Source of the DNA: an uncultured Methanomicrobiales archaeon
Lineage (GTDB): Archaea > Thermoplasmatota > Thermoplasmata > Methanomassiliicoccales > Methanomethylophilaceae
DNA length: 23,937 nucleotides
Direction of reading: 5' to 3'
Assembly: GCA_937892275.1 (NCBI GenBank)
Contig: CALAVG010000372.1
Coordinates: forward strand, 1-23,937
Below, piece by piece: positions 16,301 through 22,719 of this stretch. The notes beneath the pieces are model-generated. The model was not told the origin of the DNA and made no database searches. It was given only the letters and a program-made list of their open reading frames with translations. The number at the start of each line of letters is the position of its first letter. Within the stretch, counting starts at the first letter, position 1. The translations under genes and the position numbers were made by a program.

Positions 16301-18119
16301 TATAGATGATCCAGTAACATCTGACACCGAGATAACAGCGAATTTCGTCAGAGCATACACAATCACAACATGGATAGCATCCGAAGAGAATCTGCCTGGA
16401 TGTTCCATCACCATTTCCGCAACCGGGTACGATCCACAGACCGTAAGCGATGTGACAGAAAGCATCAGCCTTACAGTTCCAGAGGGAACAATCGTAATGC
16501 TCACCGCTGAATATGATGGAGATTATGAGTTCTCTCAATGGGCTGAACTGCCAACATCCCATGTATACACGCAGAACCCCTATTCGTTCACGGCATCATC
16601 CGACAGACTGATAATGGGTTTATTCAGGAACATAACCTACAATACATTGTACGTTTGGACTTACGATGATCACTCAGGGTGCGCCGTCAATGTATATGTT
16701 AACGACACATATGTCGGGGCGACCGATGAGAATGGTGCCTACAGTGGCTTAGTCCAAGAAGGTTCGGAAGTCAAACTTGTAGCAATCCCTAGCGCCACAG
16801 CGTACTTCTCATATTGGTCTCATGACGACAGCACTGCAAACCCTTGTATATTCGCCATGCCTGGCAATAACTTCAGGACAACAGCTCATTTCGAAGTACC
16901 GGAAGCGTACTCAGTCTGGTGGGACAACGAATACGTCAACGGCCGTGTGGATGTACTGTTCAAGTTCGACAACACGGCCAACAACTACGTCCACAGGATG
17001 GTCATCCCCCTTTGGAGGTTCAACGCCGACGATGTCGCACAGGATACGAATGATGAACCCTCGGACGGTCAGTGGAACTTCGATCAGACATCCTACATGT
17101 TGAGGATAGATGTCGACTACACCAATCAGAAGACTACCGTCACAACAACCGTCCTGAACGGATCCACTCCATTGGATTCCCAATCATTGAACATCGGTAA
17201 CTGGCCGCAATTCATCCTCCGTATCGATGCCCAGGAATCGGCCATATCCTTTATGGGCATATCCAAATGGGTCAACAACGACTTCACATTCGTGAACTAT
17301 GATGTGATATTCACCAAGCAGATATACACATACACTTCCATAGCGGAAGAGCTTGCTATAAAGAAGATCTACCACGAGGACATGAACAACGCCAGCGAGA
17401 GGTCATCCAACCATGTAAGATTCCAGGTCGTAGGCACGACCACGTGGCTGGACACCTACGGTTTCGTCATGGTCGATCCGTCCCTCAACATCTATTCCCA
17501 ATTCCCGGACTACGAGAACATAAGGCTCAATCTATACAGTTTCGCCATGTTCGGGGAGACCATGACCCTAAACGGATGGAAATTCACATTGGACGGTTCC
17601 GTCATAACAGACCTGTATTACATAGAGGTCACTGAACCCGTCCTCGACGAGGACGGGAACCTCACAGGCCAGAAGATAAAGTACAACATGATCTGCAATC
17701 CCACCACCGAAGGTGCCATACACATAACCCCCACCCTGCAGAACATCTACATCACATGGGAGAACCTTACATCCGATAACGACGGCGACAGGATATGCTA
17801 CCTCACATTCGTCGACGAAAGCTTCTCCGTTCGTTTGGGAACATTCGAGAAGGGTAATCTCACAATATCCTTCACAGGCGTATGGTACTTCACCACCGCC
17901 GTATACGAACCTTACATGGACACCTTGAAGACGTACAGCATGGATTGGGGCAACTGGTTCAACATATCCGCCGACGCCTTCATGCTCATATTCATCGGTG
18001 CGGTGATAGGTATCACCGCACTCATCACATCCATATCCGGATGGAGATTGGAACTCTACGATTGGGCGGTCGTAATAGGCGCCGCAGTCGTGATATACGT
18101 ATTACTGGGGGCATTCTGA
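13335..18119 (+). CDS. Giant repeat-rich surface protein, spike or adhesin-like
   Basis: The GTG at 13335 overlaps the previous TGA and gives 1594 aa; ATG 13344 is the alternative. In-frame starts upstream lie inside the previous gene. A signal or anchor helix (about residues 11-30) ends before an acidic Asp-Ala-Ala region. About 13 beta-rich modules follow to roughly residue 1190, of Listeria-Bacteroides/InlB B-repeat type (VYNANGGSG ... GHKFLGW ... TVYAVW; GYLFSSWDN ... ITANF) mixed with Ig-like modules. A non-repeated region of about 350 residues then leads to two membrane helices at about 1549-1568 and 1578-1594. Such repeats are usual in adhesins and large surface proteins of gut archaea and bacteria. 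It sits in the structural module, so a host-attachment or cell-surface role is likely but inferred. Confidence 0.85.
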   Translation: MKDMIDKSTKSFLLAGLVIIAFGLIGVTTLSEDAEETDAASFTMTLSVSETYTGCSMTVSAPGYSTVTVSAGETKTMQVDNGVNVTFTANLSNEWELLGFRSLQGYIGSSNPTTYETWSDYPPVVYLELNKKPTYTVTINAGTGGTVSRSTVTDVPSGSYVNVYGDEITINGTLVTARPSSGYMFDEWSIPSYTVTSNMTIYAYFKQGITISLLATGYSGCTASISASGYTTQTATQNSGASLTVSSGTRVSVAATSGTGYAFVSWTKIGTTQVYTTNPYQFSATSNTTFSPNFTESIDIAITVGTGGSTVTLSSNTSATWSITSYATKATLSTTSGTSTLVTPSNYGYVKVRATNNSDSTDYDEVTLDICRVVYNANGGSGAPATQYYIQNDAGHQSTHYFTLDTSTTPTYSGHKFLGWNQTSSGSGTISAVTVSYRSSTTVYAVWSEYLKVTVGTAGPTLTLTSNVSATWTITTNSSKASLSSLSGKSTVITPSDYGYIVVRATNNADSSDYVDTTLNISRVAYNANGGSNPPSATYYIQTGTSSHTFTLNTSDPPTYSGHTFKGWGTTSSATTTVSSVSVAYRSSSTVYAVWEGTYTVTIQSNNQNYGTVSTTTISDIPSGSTIIVSRNTLTLNGTIVTATPSSGYAFGSWSNATEPITSNRTITANFVQGYTITTWIASEVDIPGCSITISAPGYDSQIVSDVTESASLTVPSGTAVTLSAAYSGDYAFAKWVEATTVHSYSDNPYTFTVSSNRIITAVFEDITYHFLRIWAYDYADDCAVQVHINGTYDGVTDQNGAYEGYVKQNSTVKLIPVPGIGAYFSYWSHDDSTVSPLEFTMPSSDFRTTAHFEYYNYTVTFDAMTNGGTLVGDQTKTVQYIHPYGELPTATKPYSNFTGWFTESTGGTQITSTSIVMTASDHTLYAQFATDVYNVTITAGTGGTVNPTTVPNVPAGSVITPSENTLVINGTTVTATSSTGYLFSSWDNIDDPVTSDTEITANFVRAYTITTWIASEENLPGCSITISATGYDPQTVSDVTESISLTVPEGTIVMLTAEYDGDYEFSQWAELPTSHVYTQNPYSFTASSDRLIMGLFRNITYNTLYVWTYDDHSGCAVNVYVNDTYVGATDENGAYSGLVQEGSEVKLVAIPSATAYFSYWSHDDSTANPCIFAMPGNNFRTTAHFEVPEAYSVWWDNEYVNGRVDVLFKFDNTANNYVHRMVIPLWRFNADDVAQDTNDEPSDGQWNFDQTSYMLRIDVDYTNQKTTVTTTVLNGSTPLDSQSLNIGNWPQFILRIDAQESAISFMGISKWVNNDFTFVNYDVIFTKQIYTYTSIAEELAIKKIYHEDMNNASERSSNHVRFQVVGTTTWLDTYGFVMVDPSLNIYSQFPDYENIRLNLYSFAMFGETMTLNGWKFTLDGSVITDLYYIEVTEPVLDEDGNLTGQKIKYNMICNPTTEGAIHITPTLQNIYITWENLTSDNDGDRICYLTFVDESFSVRLGTFEKGNLTISFTGVWYFTTAVYEPYMDTLKTYSMDWGNWFNISADAFMLIFIGAVIGITALITSISGWRLELYDWAVVIGAAVVIYVLLGAF
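14224..15123 (+). repeat. Duplicated Ig-like plus InlB-type module pair
   Basis: An Ig-like module followed by a Listeria-Bacteroides repeat (14224-14685) is followed by a diverged copy (14686-15123). Matching markers are SNTSATWSIT and SNVSATWTIT, YGYVKVRATNNSDS and YGYIVVRATNNADS, and VVYNANGGSG and VAYNANGGSN. The marker RV(V/A)YNANGG starts are 453 nt (151 codons) apart, so the duplication is in frame. Confidence 0.8.
15126..16900 (+). repeat. Duplicated three-module block in the giant protein
   Basis: Three modules at about 15126-15897 recur at about 16132-16900, with one different InlB-type module between them. The best conserved point, encoding TITTWIASE, lies at 15362 and 16361, exactly 999 nt (333 codons) apart. 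Other shared markers are PGCSITISA, AYFSYWSHDDST and FRTTAHFE. Nucleotide identity is high near TITTWIASE, which suggests fairly recent duplication or recombination between the copies. Confidence 0.8.
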
Positions 18120-18121
18120 AC

Positions 18122-18391
18122 ATGTTATCTATCAACGAGATACTGGACCTGATAGCCGGCACGTTCTTCGACGGCAATTCCGACATGGCCGGCATAGTCA
18201 TGTACATAGCCGTGCTCGTGTTGGTCATCACGGTCAGCAAAGGCAACGCATTCTACGCCCTGTTGGTAGGGATGGCGGCCACACTGCTTTTCTCCACCAT
18301 GGGTGTTCTATCGACAGAGATGGCCATACTGCTGAGTATAGTATCGGTATTGGGTATGGCATACACGGCACGCAACATATGGAGGGACTGA
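18122..18391 (+). CDS. Small three-helix membrane protein
   Basis: This 89-aa protein starts with ATG 18122, two bases after the giant gene's stop; a longer in-frame extension would lie inside that gene. Likely membrane helices are at residues 22-39, 43-63 and 66-83, with a short amphipathic N-terminal helix (INEILDLIAGTFF) and a basic end (RNIWRD). Position between two large anchored surface proteins suggests it belongs to the same complex, perhaps as a membrane base. The family is not recognised. Confidence 0.72.
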   Translation: MLSINEILDLIAGTFFDGNSDMAGIVMYIAVLVLVITVSKGNAFYALLVGMAATLLFSTMGVLSTEMAILLSIVSVLGMAYTARNIWRD

Positions 18392-18395
18392 GCAT

Positions 18396-19649
18396 ATGGC
18401 GTTAATGGGAGGGGGCGATTCAGGATTCACATTCAAGATACTGATCTTCGCATTGGTGATAATGATGGTCCTCCCTCTGATGATCAACGTCTTCATCCCC
18501 ACACAAGCCATCAACATAGACAACGAAGAGGTGATGGATGACTACTACAACTTCACCGGTGCGGCCAAAGGCCACACCAAGGAGGCCGTATGGGTCCTCA
18601 CCGGGATATACACCCCATATCAGGGCGGTAACTACAACTACACCGACGACGGATGGCTCTACGGCCAAAGGGTATCGGGCTACTCTCCCACCCAATACCA
18701 AGGTTCCCAACAGCAGTTCACGGTCATAAGGAACAATTCCACCGGCATATACGAGTACAGGGAAAACTCGCTCGATTACAGCGAGAACGAAGGCACGGGC
18801 CATAAGAAGGGCGACTACTACACCAACATAGTCTTCGATGTCGATCAGAAGTCCGACATCTTCTTCTCCCCCCAAGCGAAATACGACAGCAGCGGTAACA
18901 AGTACGATCCCACCAAGAGCAACGAGCCGTTCTACTATAGTTACACCGGCTGGAGATATGCTTTCCAACCAACTTCGGATGCCTGGACCACCAACGCGGA
19001 CGGCCATAAGGTGTACATAACTGCGACCACAACATCCCTTTCCCTCATATGGTATTCCTACTACACCGCAACAGGCATTTCAGGCCAGTTAGTCCTCTCA
19101 GGCAACGATTCCGGTGTCGCATACCTCACGGGTGATCAGATAGTCAGAGCATTCGATTCCACCACCAACACCGCAAGGTTCACCATGGCCTTTAACGGGG
19201 GTGTGGAAATGGGCATATATGTCCGCATTGATCCTTGGTATCTGACGAACGGCGGATATACCGTAAAGCAATGCTACGACCTAGGATACTGGAGCATAAT
19301 GGTAACATCCATCTCCACAGATGCCGCCGCATACGTCGGTACGGACAACCCCCTTAACGCGGCGAAGATATTCGAGACCCTCATCGACCTGATGACGTTC
19401 GACTACACCAAGTACAACATGAGCGACACCATGGGATACTTCTGTTCCTTCGTGATAGTCATCCCTCTGTACGCCGGATTGATATCCCTCGCGATCAACA
19501 ACCTCCCCGTGCTGATATTCACGGGTGTCCTCGCAGCGATAGAGTCCATAGCGTTGGTCGTCAAGAATTGGACGGGTTGGTTCCTCATAGCGGATCCCAA
19601 CCTTTTGAATGACCTATTTATGCTAATAATGGGACTTATGAACACATGA
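18396..19649 (+). CDS. Membrane-anchored surface protein with C-terminal helices
   Basis: The gene encodes 417 aa. A membrane helix at about residues 11-35 is followed by an ectodomain of about 310 residues rich in Tyr, Ser, Thr, Asn and Gly with several N-glycosylation sequons (NFTG, NYTD, NNST). Two or three hydrophobic segments close the chain (about 350-370, 373-391 and a shorter one near 400-415). The ectodomain is thus held at both ends in the membrane, as in the giant protein before it. It starts 4 nt after the small membrane protein. A structural or spike role in the same module is inferred; no known fold is recognised. Confidence 0.75.
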   Translation: MALMGGGDSGFTFKILIFALVIMMVLPLMINVFIPTQAINIDNEEVMDDYYNFTGAAKGHTKEAVWVLTGIYTPYQGGNYNYTDDGWLYGQRVSGYSPTQYQGSQQQFTVIRNNSTGIYEYRENSLDYSENEGTGHKKGDYYTNIVFDVDQKSDIFFSPQAKYDSSGNKYDPTKSNEPFYYSYTGWRYAFQPTSDAWTTNADGHKVYITATTTSLSLIWYSYYTATGISGQLVLSGNDSGVAYLTGDQIVRAFDSTTNTARFTMAFNGGVEMGIYVRIDPWYLTNGGYTVKQCYDLGYWSIMVTSISTDAAAYVGTDNPLNAAKIFETLIDLMTFDYTKYNMSDTMGYFCSFVIVIPLYAGLISLAINNLPVLIFTGVLAAIESIALVVKNWTGWFLIADPNLLNDLFMLIMGLMNT

Positions 19650-19659
19650 CGCTTCACAA

Positions 19660-19676
19660 GACCGGGACTCCCGGTC
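19660..19676 (+). terminator. Perfect hairpin after the surface-protein genes
   Basis: GACCGGGA (19660-19667) and TCCCGGTC (19669-19676) are perfect inverted repeats with one base between, 10 nt after the TGA at 19649. It probably ends the 12289-19649 transcript, though no T-run follows. The gap to 19919 also holds a GAAA-tetraloop hairpin (19743-19756, CATCC/GGATG) and otherwise no gene. Confidence 0.5.
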
Positions 19677-19900
19677 GAAGGCTTTAGGCAACAAACTATT
19701 TAGAAAGGACACACTGCCTGAACGTCCCGGTACCGTTCCGGCCATCCGAAAGGATGTCCGATGCCGCATCCACCCCCATTTTTCCACTCGGATGCGACCA
19801 GAACGGGAGATATCGAACAAGAACAAAGGGAACACCGTGACGTTCAGGCGAAAGCACACGAACGAAAAGGAAGAAAGAAGCACCCGCAACATCGACAAAG

Positions 19901-19907
19901 AAAGGAG
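19901..19907 (+). promoter_or_regulatory. Ribosome binding site that fixes the start at 19920
   Basis: AAAGGAG lies 12 nt before ATG 19920. It supports this start over ATG 19761, whose extra 53 residues would be low-complexity and charged, placed before the membrane helix, and absent from the related 71-aa protein. Confidence 0.55.
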
Positions 19908-19919
19908 TTGAGAAGAAAA

Positions 19920-20750
19920 ATGGCACAGACAAACAAACTGACGCAGAGCGTCGTGGCCGTAACCATTGCGGTGCTTGTCGTGGCCTTGGTCTTCGTACCG
20001 ATCATCAACAGCGCCATGGGCGCTACGACGGACGGAGATGAGAAACAGCTGTCCAACACAGCCACATCATCTGCCCTCTATAGCCCCGTCGACGCAGATG
20101 TCACCGCTACGATAACCATCACCGCGACATCCTCCGCAATCACGGTCACACCCGCCACTGCGACATCCATCATATCCGATCAGTTCAGGATCGATGTGAC
20201 ATCGTCGCAGCTGAAGGTACAGACATCCGCAGGACAGGCGGTAACGTTCACCACATCCGATACCACCCTTGACGCGACCCTTACGGTCGACGTCGCAGGC
20301 AAGACGGCATCGATGACGGGAACCGCTGCAACCGAACTCCCCGCACTCGGAGCGTTCAAGACCCTGTACGCGATAGACGCATCCGGAACATACGGACTCT
20401 ACACCCCCACATCCGCATCCCCAGTGTACGTCAACAGCACACAGGCGTTCATAGCCCTCACCGATTCGGTCATCGCATCGGAGAAGGTATCCGCTACCGC
20501 ACCCATCGCCATCACGTCCGAACAGTACGTGGACGGAGAGGGTACGGAGCTGAAGAACGTGTTCTCCGTATCGGTCGTAGGAGAGGGAGGACAGATCCTC
20601 GTCCCCGTGGACTGCACCTACTACGAGCAGGTCCCCGTGATCAGCGGAAGCCTCGCCACCATCATCGACATCCTCCCCATCCTTGTGGCGGTCGGAGTCC
20701 TCATGGCGGCGGTCTACGCATTCATGGGATCATCTTGGAGGAACGAGTGA
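19920..20750 (+). CDS. Coat-like protein with inserted ectodomain
   Basis: The 276-aa product has an N-terminal membrane helix (residues 11-31, ending FVPIINSAMG), then about 210 residues rich in Thr, Ser, Ala and Val with a beta-strand rhythm (for example TATITITATSSAITVTPATA), then a C-terminal helix (about 249-270, ILPILVAVGVLMAAVYAFMG) and a short basic tail. Both ends match the 71-aa protein at 11900 closely. It therefore looks like the small coat-like protein with an ectodomain placed in the loop between its helices, which would be displayed outside. It may be a minor or decorated coat protein, or an archaeal surface subunit. Start and terminator are both well marked, so it is probably its own transcript. 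Confidence 0.82.
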   Translation: MAQTNKLTQSVVAVTIAVLVVALVFVPIINSAMGATTDGDEKQLSNTATSSALYSPVDADVTATITITATSSAITVTPATATSIISDQFRIDVTSSQLKVQTSAGQAVTFTTSDTTLDATLTVDVAGKTASMTGTAATELPALGAFKTLYAIDASGTYGLYTPTSASPVYVNSTQAFIALTDSVIASEKVSATAPIAITSEQYVDGEGTELKNVFSVSVVGEGGQILVPVDCTYYEQVPVISGSLATIIDILPILVAVGVLMAAVYAFMGSSWRNE

Positions 20751-20818
20751 GCGAACAAAGGGCAGGATGATGCCCTCTTCGTGAAGAAGGGATACCGGAA
20801 GGACACGATGCCGGCCCG

Positions 20819-20857
20819 CGTCCCTCCCCATCGTTAGGGGATGGGGAGCAAGGGACG
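20819..20857 (+). terminator. Long hairpin after the decorated coat-like gene
   Basis: CGTCCCT (20819-20825) pairs with AGGGACG (20851-20857), and CCCCATC (20826-20832) pairs with GATGGGG (20840-20846), giving 14 bp interrupted by a 4-nt AGCA bulge. It lies about 70 nt after the stop at 20750. No T-run follows, so it may act in RNA stability as well as termination. Confidence 0.55.
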
Positions 20858-20927
20858 TTCCGACATCATAACGGCATCGTGAACATCGAAGGTACACCCC
20901 TCGGAACGGGAAGGACGTCATCCTCCC

Positions 20928-20989
20928 GCATCCCGGTACCTCAAGGGATGGGATACCATCCCAAAGGGTATCGGGATGCGGATACCCTT
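20928..20989 (+). promoter_or_regulatory. Two mutually exclusive hairpins before a 39-aa gene
   Basis: One fold pairs GCATCCCGGTACC (20928-20940) with GGTATCGGGATGC (20967-20979; 12 of 13 Watson-Crick, one wobble) around an inner hairpin GGGATGG/CCATCCC (20945-20962). The competing fold pairs AAGGGTATC (20964-20972) with GATACCCTT (20981-20989). They share 20967-20972 and so cannot form together. The arrangement lies 22 nt before the start at 21012, as in attenuators and riboswitches, but no known class is recognised. Confidence 0.4.
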
Positions 20990-21011
20990 GATCGGACCGA
21001 AGGTGAAGAGA

Positions 21012-21131
21012 ATGGATGAGGAAACGAACGGATCCGAGAATGAATACGGTCTCCTCCAATACATAATCGGAGGGACGATAGGGGTCATCTCCATCGCATT
21101 CATCCTCGTCCCCATATGCATGGGGGTATGA
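21012..21131 (+). CDS. 39-aa single-helix membrane protein
   Basis: A short frame with AAGGTGA upstream of ATG 21012 encodes an acidic N-terminus (MDEETNGSENEYG) and one membrane helix (about residues 17-37, ending AFILVPICMGV). The Val-Pro-Ile at the helix end recalls the helix-one endings of the coat-like proteins at 11900 and 19920. It may be a minor membrane or coat component, placed just before the retroelement. No protein similarity beyond that is visible. Confidence 0.55.
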   Translation: MDEETNGSENEYGLLQYIIGGTIGVISIAFILVPICMGV

Positions 21132-21652
21132 TTCCATACCCCTATCGCACATGACGGGAAAGGCACCCTCACACGGTATCGGACAACAGTTCGACAACGA
21201 ATAAGCATTGAGATGAATTATCAGGCATCCGCACAAGCGTATCAACCCCCTGTTGCGACCACTTTTGTAAGCATTCACAGCGGATGCTATCACCACGAAC
21301 ACAAAATCACAACATTACAGTCCAATAATCATTGGATAAGTGGAATCACACGCAGACGGTCCCATTGTATGTACGACTACCTGAACGCGAACGACAAGAA
21401 CACCTATTCGCTGTATGTCGGCGGCAACTACAACAATGATGCCAATGCTGGTGCCGGGTATGCCAACTCGAACAACAGGGTGGACAATTCGAACAGCAAC
21501 ATCGGGGCCCGTCTCGCCTGTACGGACAGAACATCAACACATCGTGATCCCCACTTCACCGACAGCGTGGAAAACAGGAATGTACGTCAACAACCGCTTG
21601 GTAGTTTCCGTAAGGATGTCGAAGAGTGGTTCGCAGATCGCAGGCGATACCC
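21132..21652 (+). ncRNA. DGR template RNA region
   Basis: This 521-nt stretch lies between the 39-aa gene and the reverse transcriptase gene and contains the template repeat. In DGRs the TR is transcribed as part of a non-coding RNA whose flanks are needed for priming, and it is usually next to the RT gene. A small palindrome CCAAT-AATC-ATTGG (21322-21335) lies 40 nt before the TR. The RNA ends are not defined by sequence. A frame of 147 codons runs through it (21213-21656), but apart from the TR it has no recognisable protein character. Confidence 0.6.
21375..21518 (+). repeat. DGR template repeat (TR)
   Basis: The first 72 nt (21375-21446) align without gaps to 23866-23937 in the target gene. 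Of 14 differences, 12 fall on TR adenines: 21384, 21390, 21394, 21406, 21415, 21426, 21427, 21430, 21432, 21433, 21439 and 21444. Only two fall on other bases (C21419, G21421). Half of the 24 adenines differ against 2 of 48 others. Read in the target frame the TR has 13 Asn codons, all AAY, in 48 codons, and ends SNIGARLA, the kind of ending that DGR lectin-type targets share. The 3' limit is inferred from that ending because the VR is cut off. Confidence 0.92.
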
Positions 21653-22711
21653 ATGAAAAGATTCGGTCACGTCTACGAGAAAATCTACGAGGATGACAAC
21701 ATCGACCGTGCTATAAGAACAGGCTGTCGTAACCGCAAGAACAAGAAAGAGGTAGCAGAGTTCAAGGAGCATCTCGACGAATACCGTAAAAGGATGATTT
21801 ATGAGATCAAGACAGAGACATTCAGGATAGCAGGCTATCACGAGTTCAGGATAGTCGAGAACGGCAAGACCCGTATCATAAGGAAAGTATCCCTATACGA
21901 TGCGATAGTCCTGAACGCTTTCTGTCAGGTACTCGAACCTTTTGTAGATAAGAAACTAACACCCGAATCCCACGGAGCACGCAAAGGACACGGCACCCAT
22001 TCAGCGATGAGGGCCGTGTTCAAGCATCTCCAACATCCCAAGGCGAACTACGTCCTCCAAACGGATGTAGAGGGATTCTTCAAGAACATGGATCCGAATG
22101 TCACGAAACAGAAGATACGCAAGGTCTTCAAGGATCCTAAGATAATCAGGTTCTTCGACAACCTGATAGATAGCTATCCCGATGGGGAGACCCCCATCGG
22201 GAACCGCACCTCACCCATGTTGGCCAATCTGTATCTGCGCGACGTGCTGTTCGCACTAAGCAACAGATACAAGGTACACATGTTCACCAACTATGTGGAC
22301 GACACCATAATCCATGGTTTCTCTAAGAAATGGCTGCATTTCATCCTGAATGTGTACAGAAAGCTTTTGGCCGAGATCAAACTGAAAATCAAATCCAATT
22401 ATCAGGTCTATCCCGTGGAACCCCGCGGAGTGGATTTTGTCGGTTGGGTGATCCACAAGGATTACATCCATATCCGTAAGAGGACCAAATTGAAGATGAT
22501 CAAAGCGGCCAGACGCATGTACGCGAAGATGAAGAAAGGCATTGAACCCACCGTTCATGACAGATCGTCCATAGGATCGTATGTCGGTATGCTCAGATGG
22601 TGCAACGGGTACAGACTCTACTGCAAGTATCTCAGACCCATAGTCAGATACTTCAAGGCATGGGATAAGAGGAAAGCATACATCAAGAAAGCTTCCCCTG
22701 GTGCGATTTAA
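21653..22711 (+). CDS. DGR-type reverse transcriptase
   Basis: The gene encodes 352 aa from ATG 21653; the in-frame GTG 21626 would add nine residues. The reverse transcriptase core is complete: VLQTDVEGFF with catalytic D138, PIGNRTSPMLANLYL (181-195), the active-site YVDD (214-217) and VDFVGWV (260-266). Length and compact form without maturase or endonuclease domains fit DGR enzymes, which copy the TR RNA and misread adenines. The IGxxxS motif keeps the Ile that replaces the usual Gln of other RTs, but the final residue is Pro where DGR enzymes normally have Gln (SQ). TR upstream and target downstream confirm the assignment. No accessory avd-like gene is visible in the window. It ends in TAA 8 nt before the target gene. 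Confidence 0.92.
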   Translation: MKRFGHVYEKIYEDDNIDRAIRTGCRNRKNKKEVAEFKEHLDEYRKRMIYEIKTETFRIAGYHEFRIVENGKTRIIRKVSLYDAIVLNAFCQVLEPFVDKKLTPESHGARKGHGTHSAMRAVFKHLQHPKANYVLQTDVEGFFKNMDPNVTKQKIRKVFKDPKIIRFFDNLIDSYPDGETPIGNRTSPMLANLYLRDVLFALSNRYKVHMFTNYVDDTIIHGFSKKWLHFILNVYRKLLAEIKLKIKSNYQVYPVEPRGVDFVGWVIHKDYIHIRKRTKLKMIKAARRMYAKMKKGIEPTVHDRSSIGSYVGMLRWCNGYRLYCKYLRPIVRYFKAWDKRKAYIKKASPGAI

Positions 22712-22719
22712 AAGATAAT

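Noticed and set aside
13335..18119. A second DGR variable repeat in the giant protein
   Set aside because: Nothing in it resembles the template repeat; its repeats are InlB-type modules, and their copies differ at all bases without adenine bias.
19761..19919. Earlier start for the 276-aa coat-like protein
   Set aside because: The extra residues are low-complexity and charged, precede a membrane helix, and are absent from the 71-aa relative; a ribosome binding site supports 19920.
21213..21656. 147-aa protein-coding gene
   Set aside because: The Asn-rich part is the DGR template repeat, and the flanks resemble no protein and lack a clear ribosome binding site. Kept as template RNA, with the coupling to RT noted as a finding.
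21653..22711. Group II intron or retron reverse transcriptase
   Set aside because: It has no maturase, endonuclease or intron RNA features, and the adjacent TR/VR pair with adenine-biased differences identifies a DGR, despite the SP in place of SQ.
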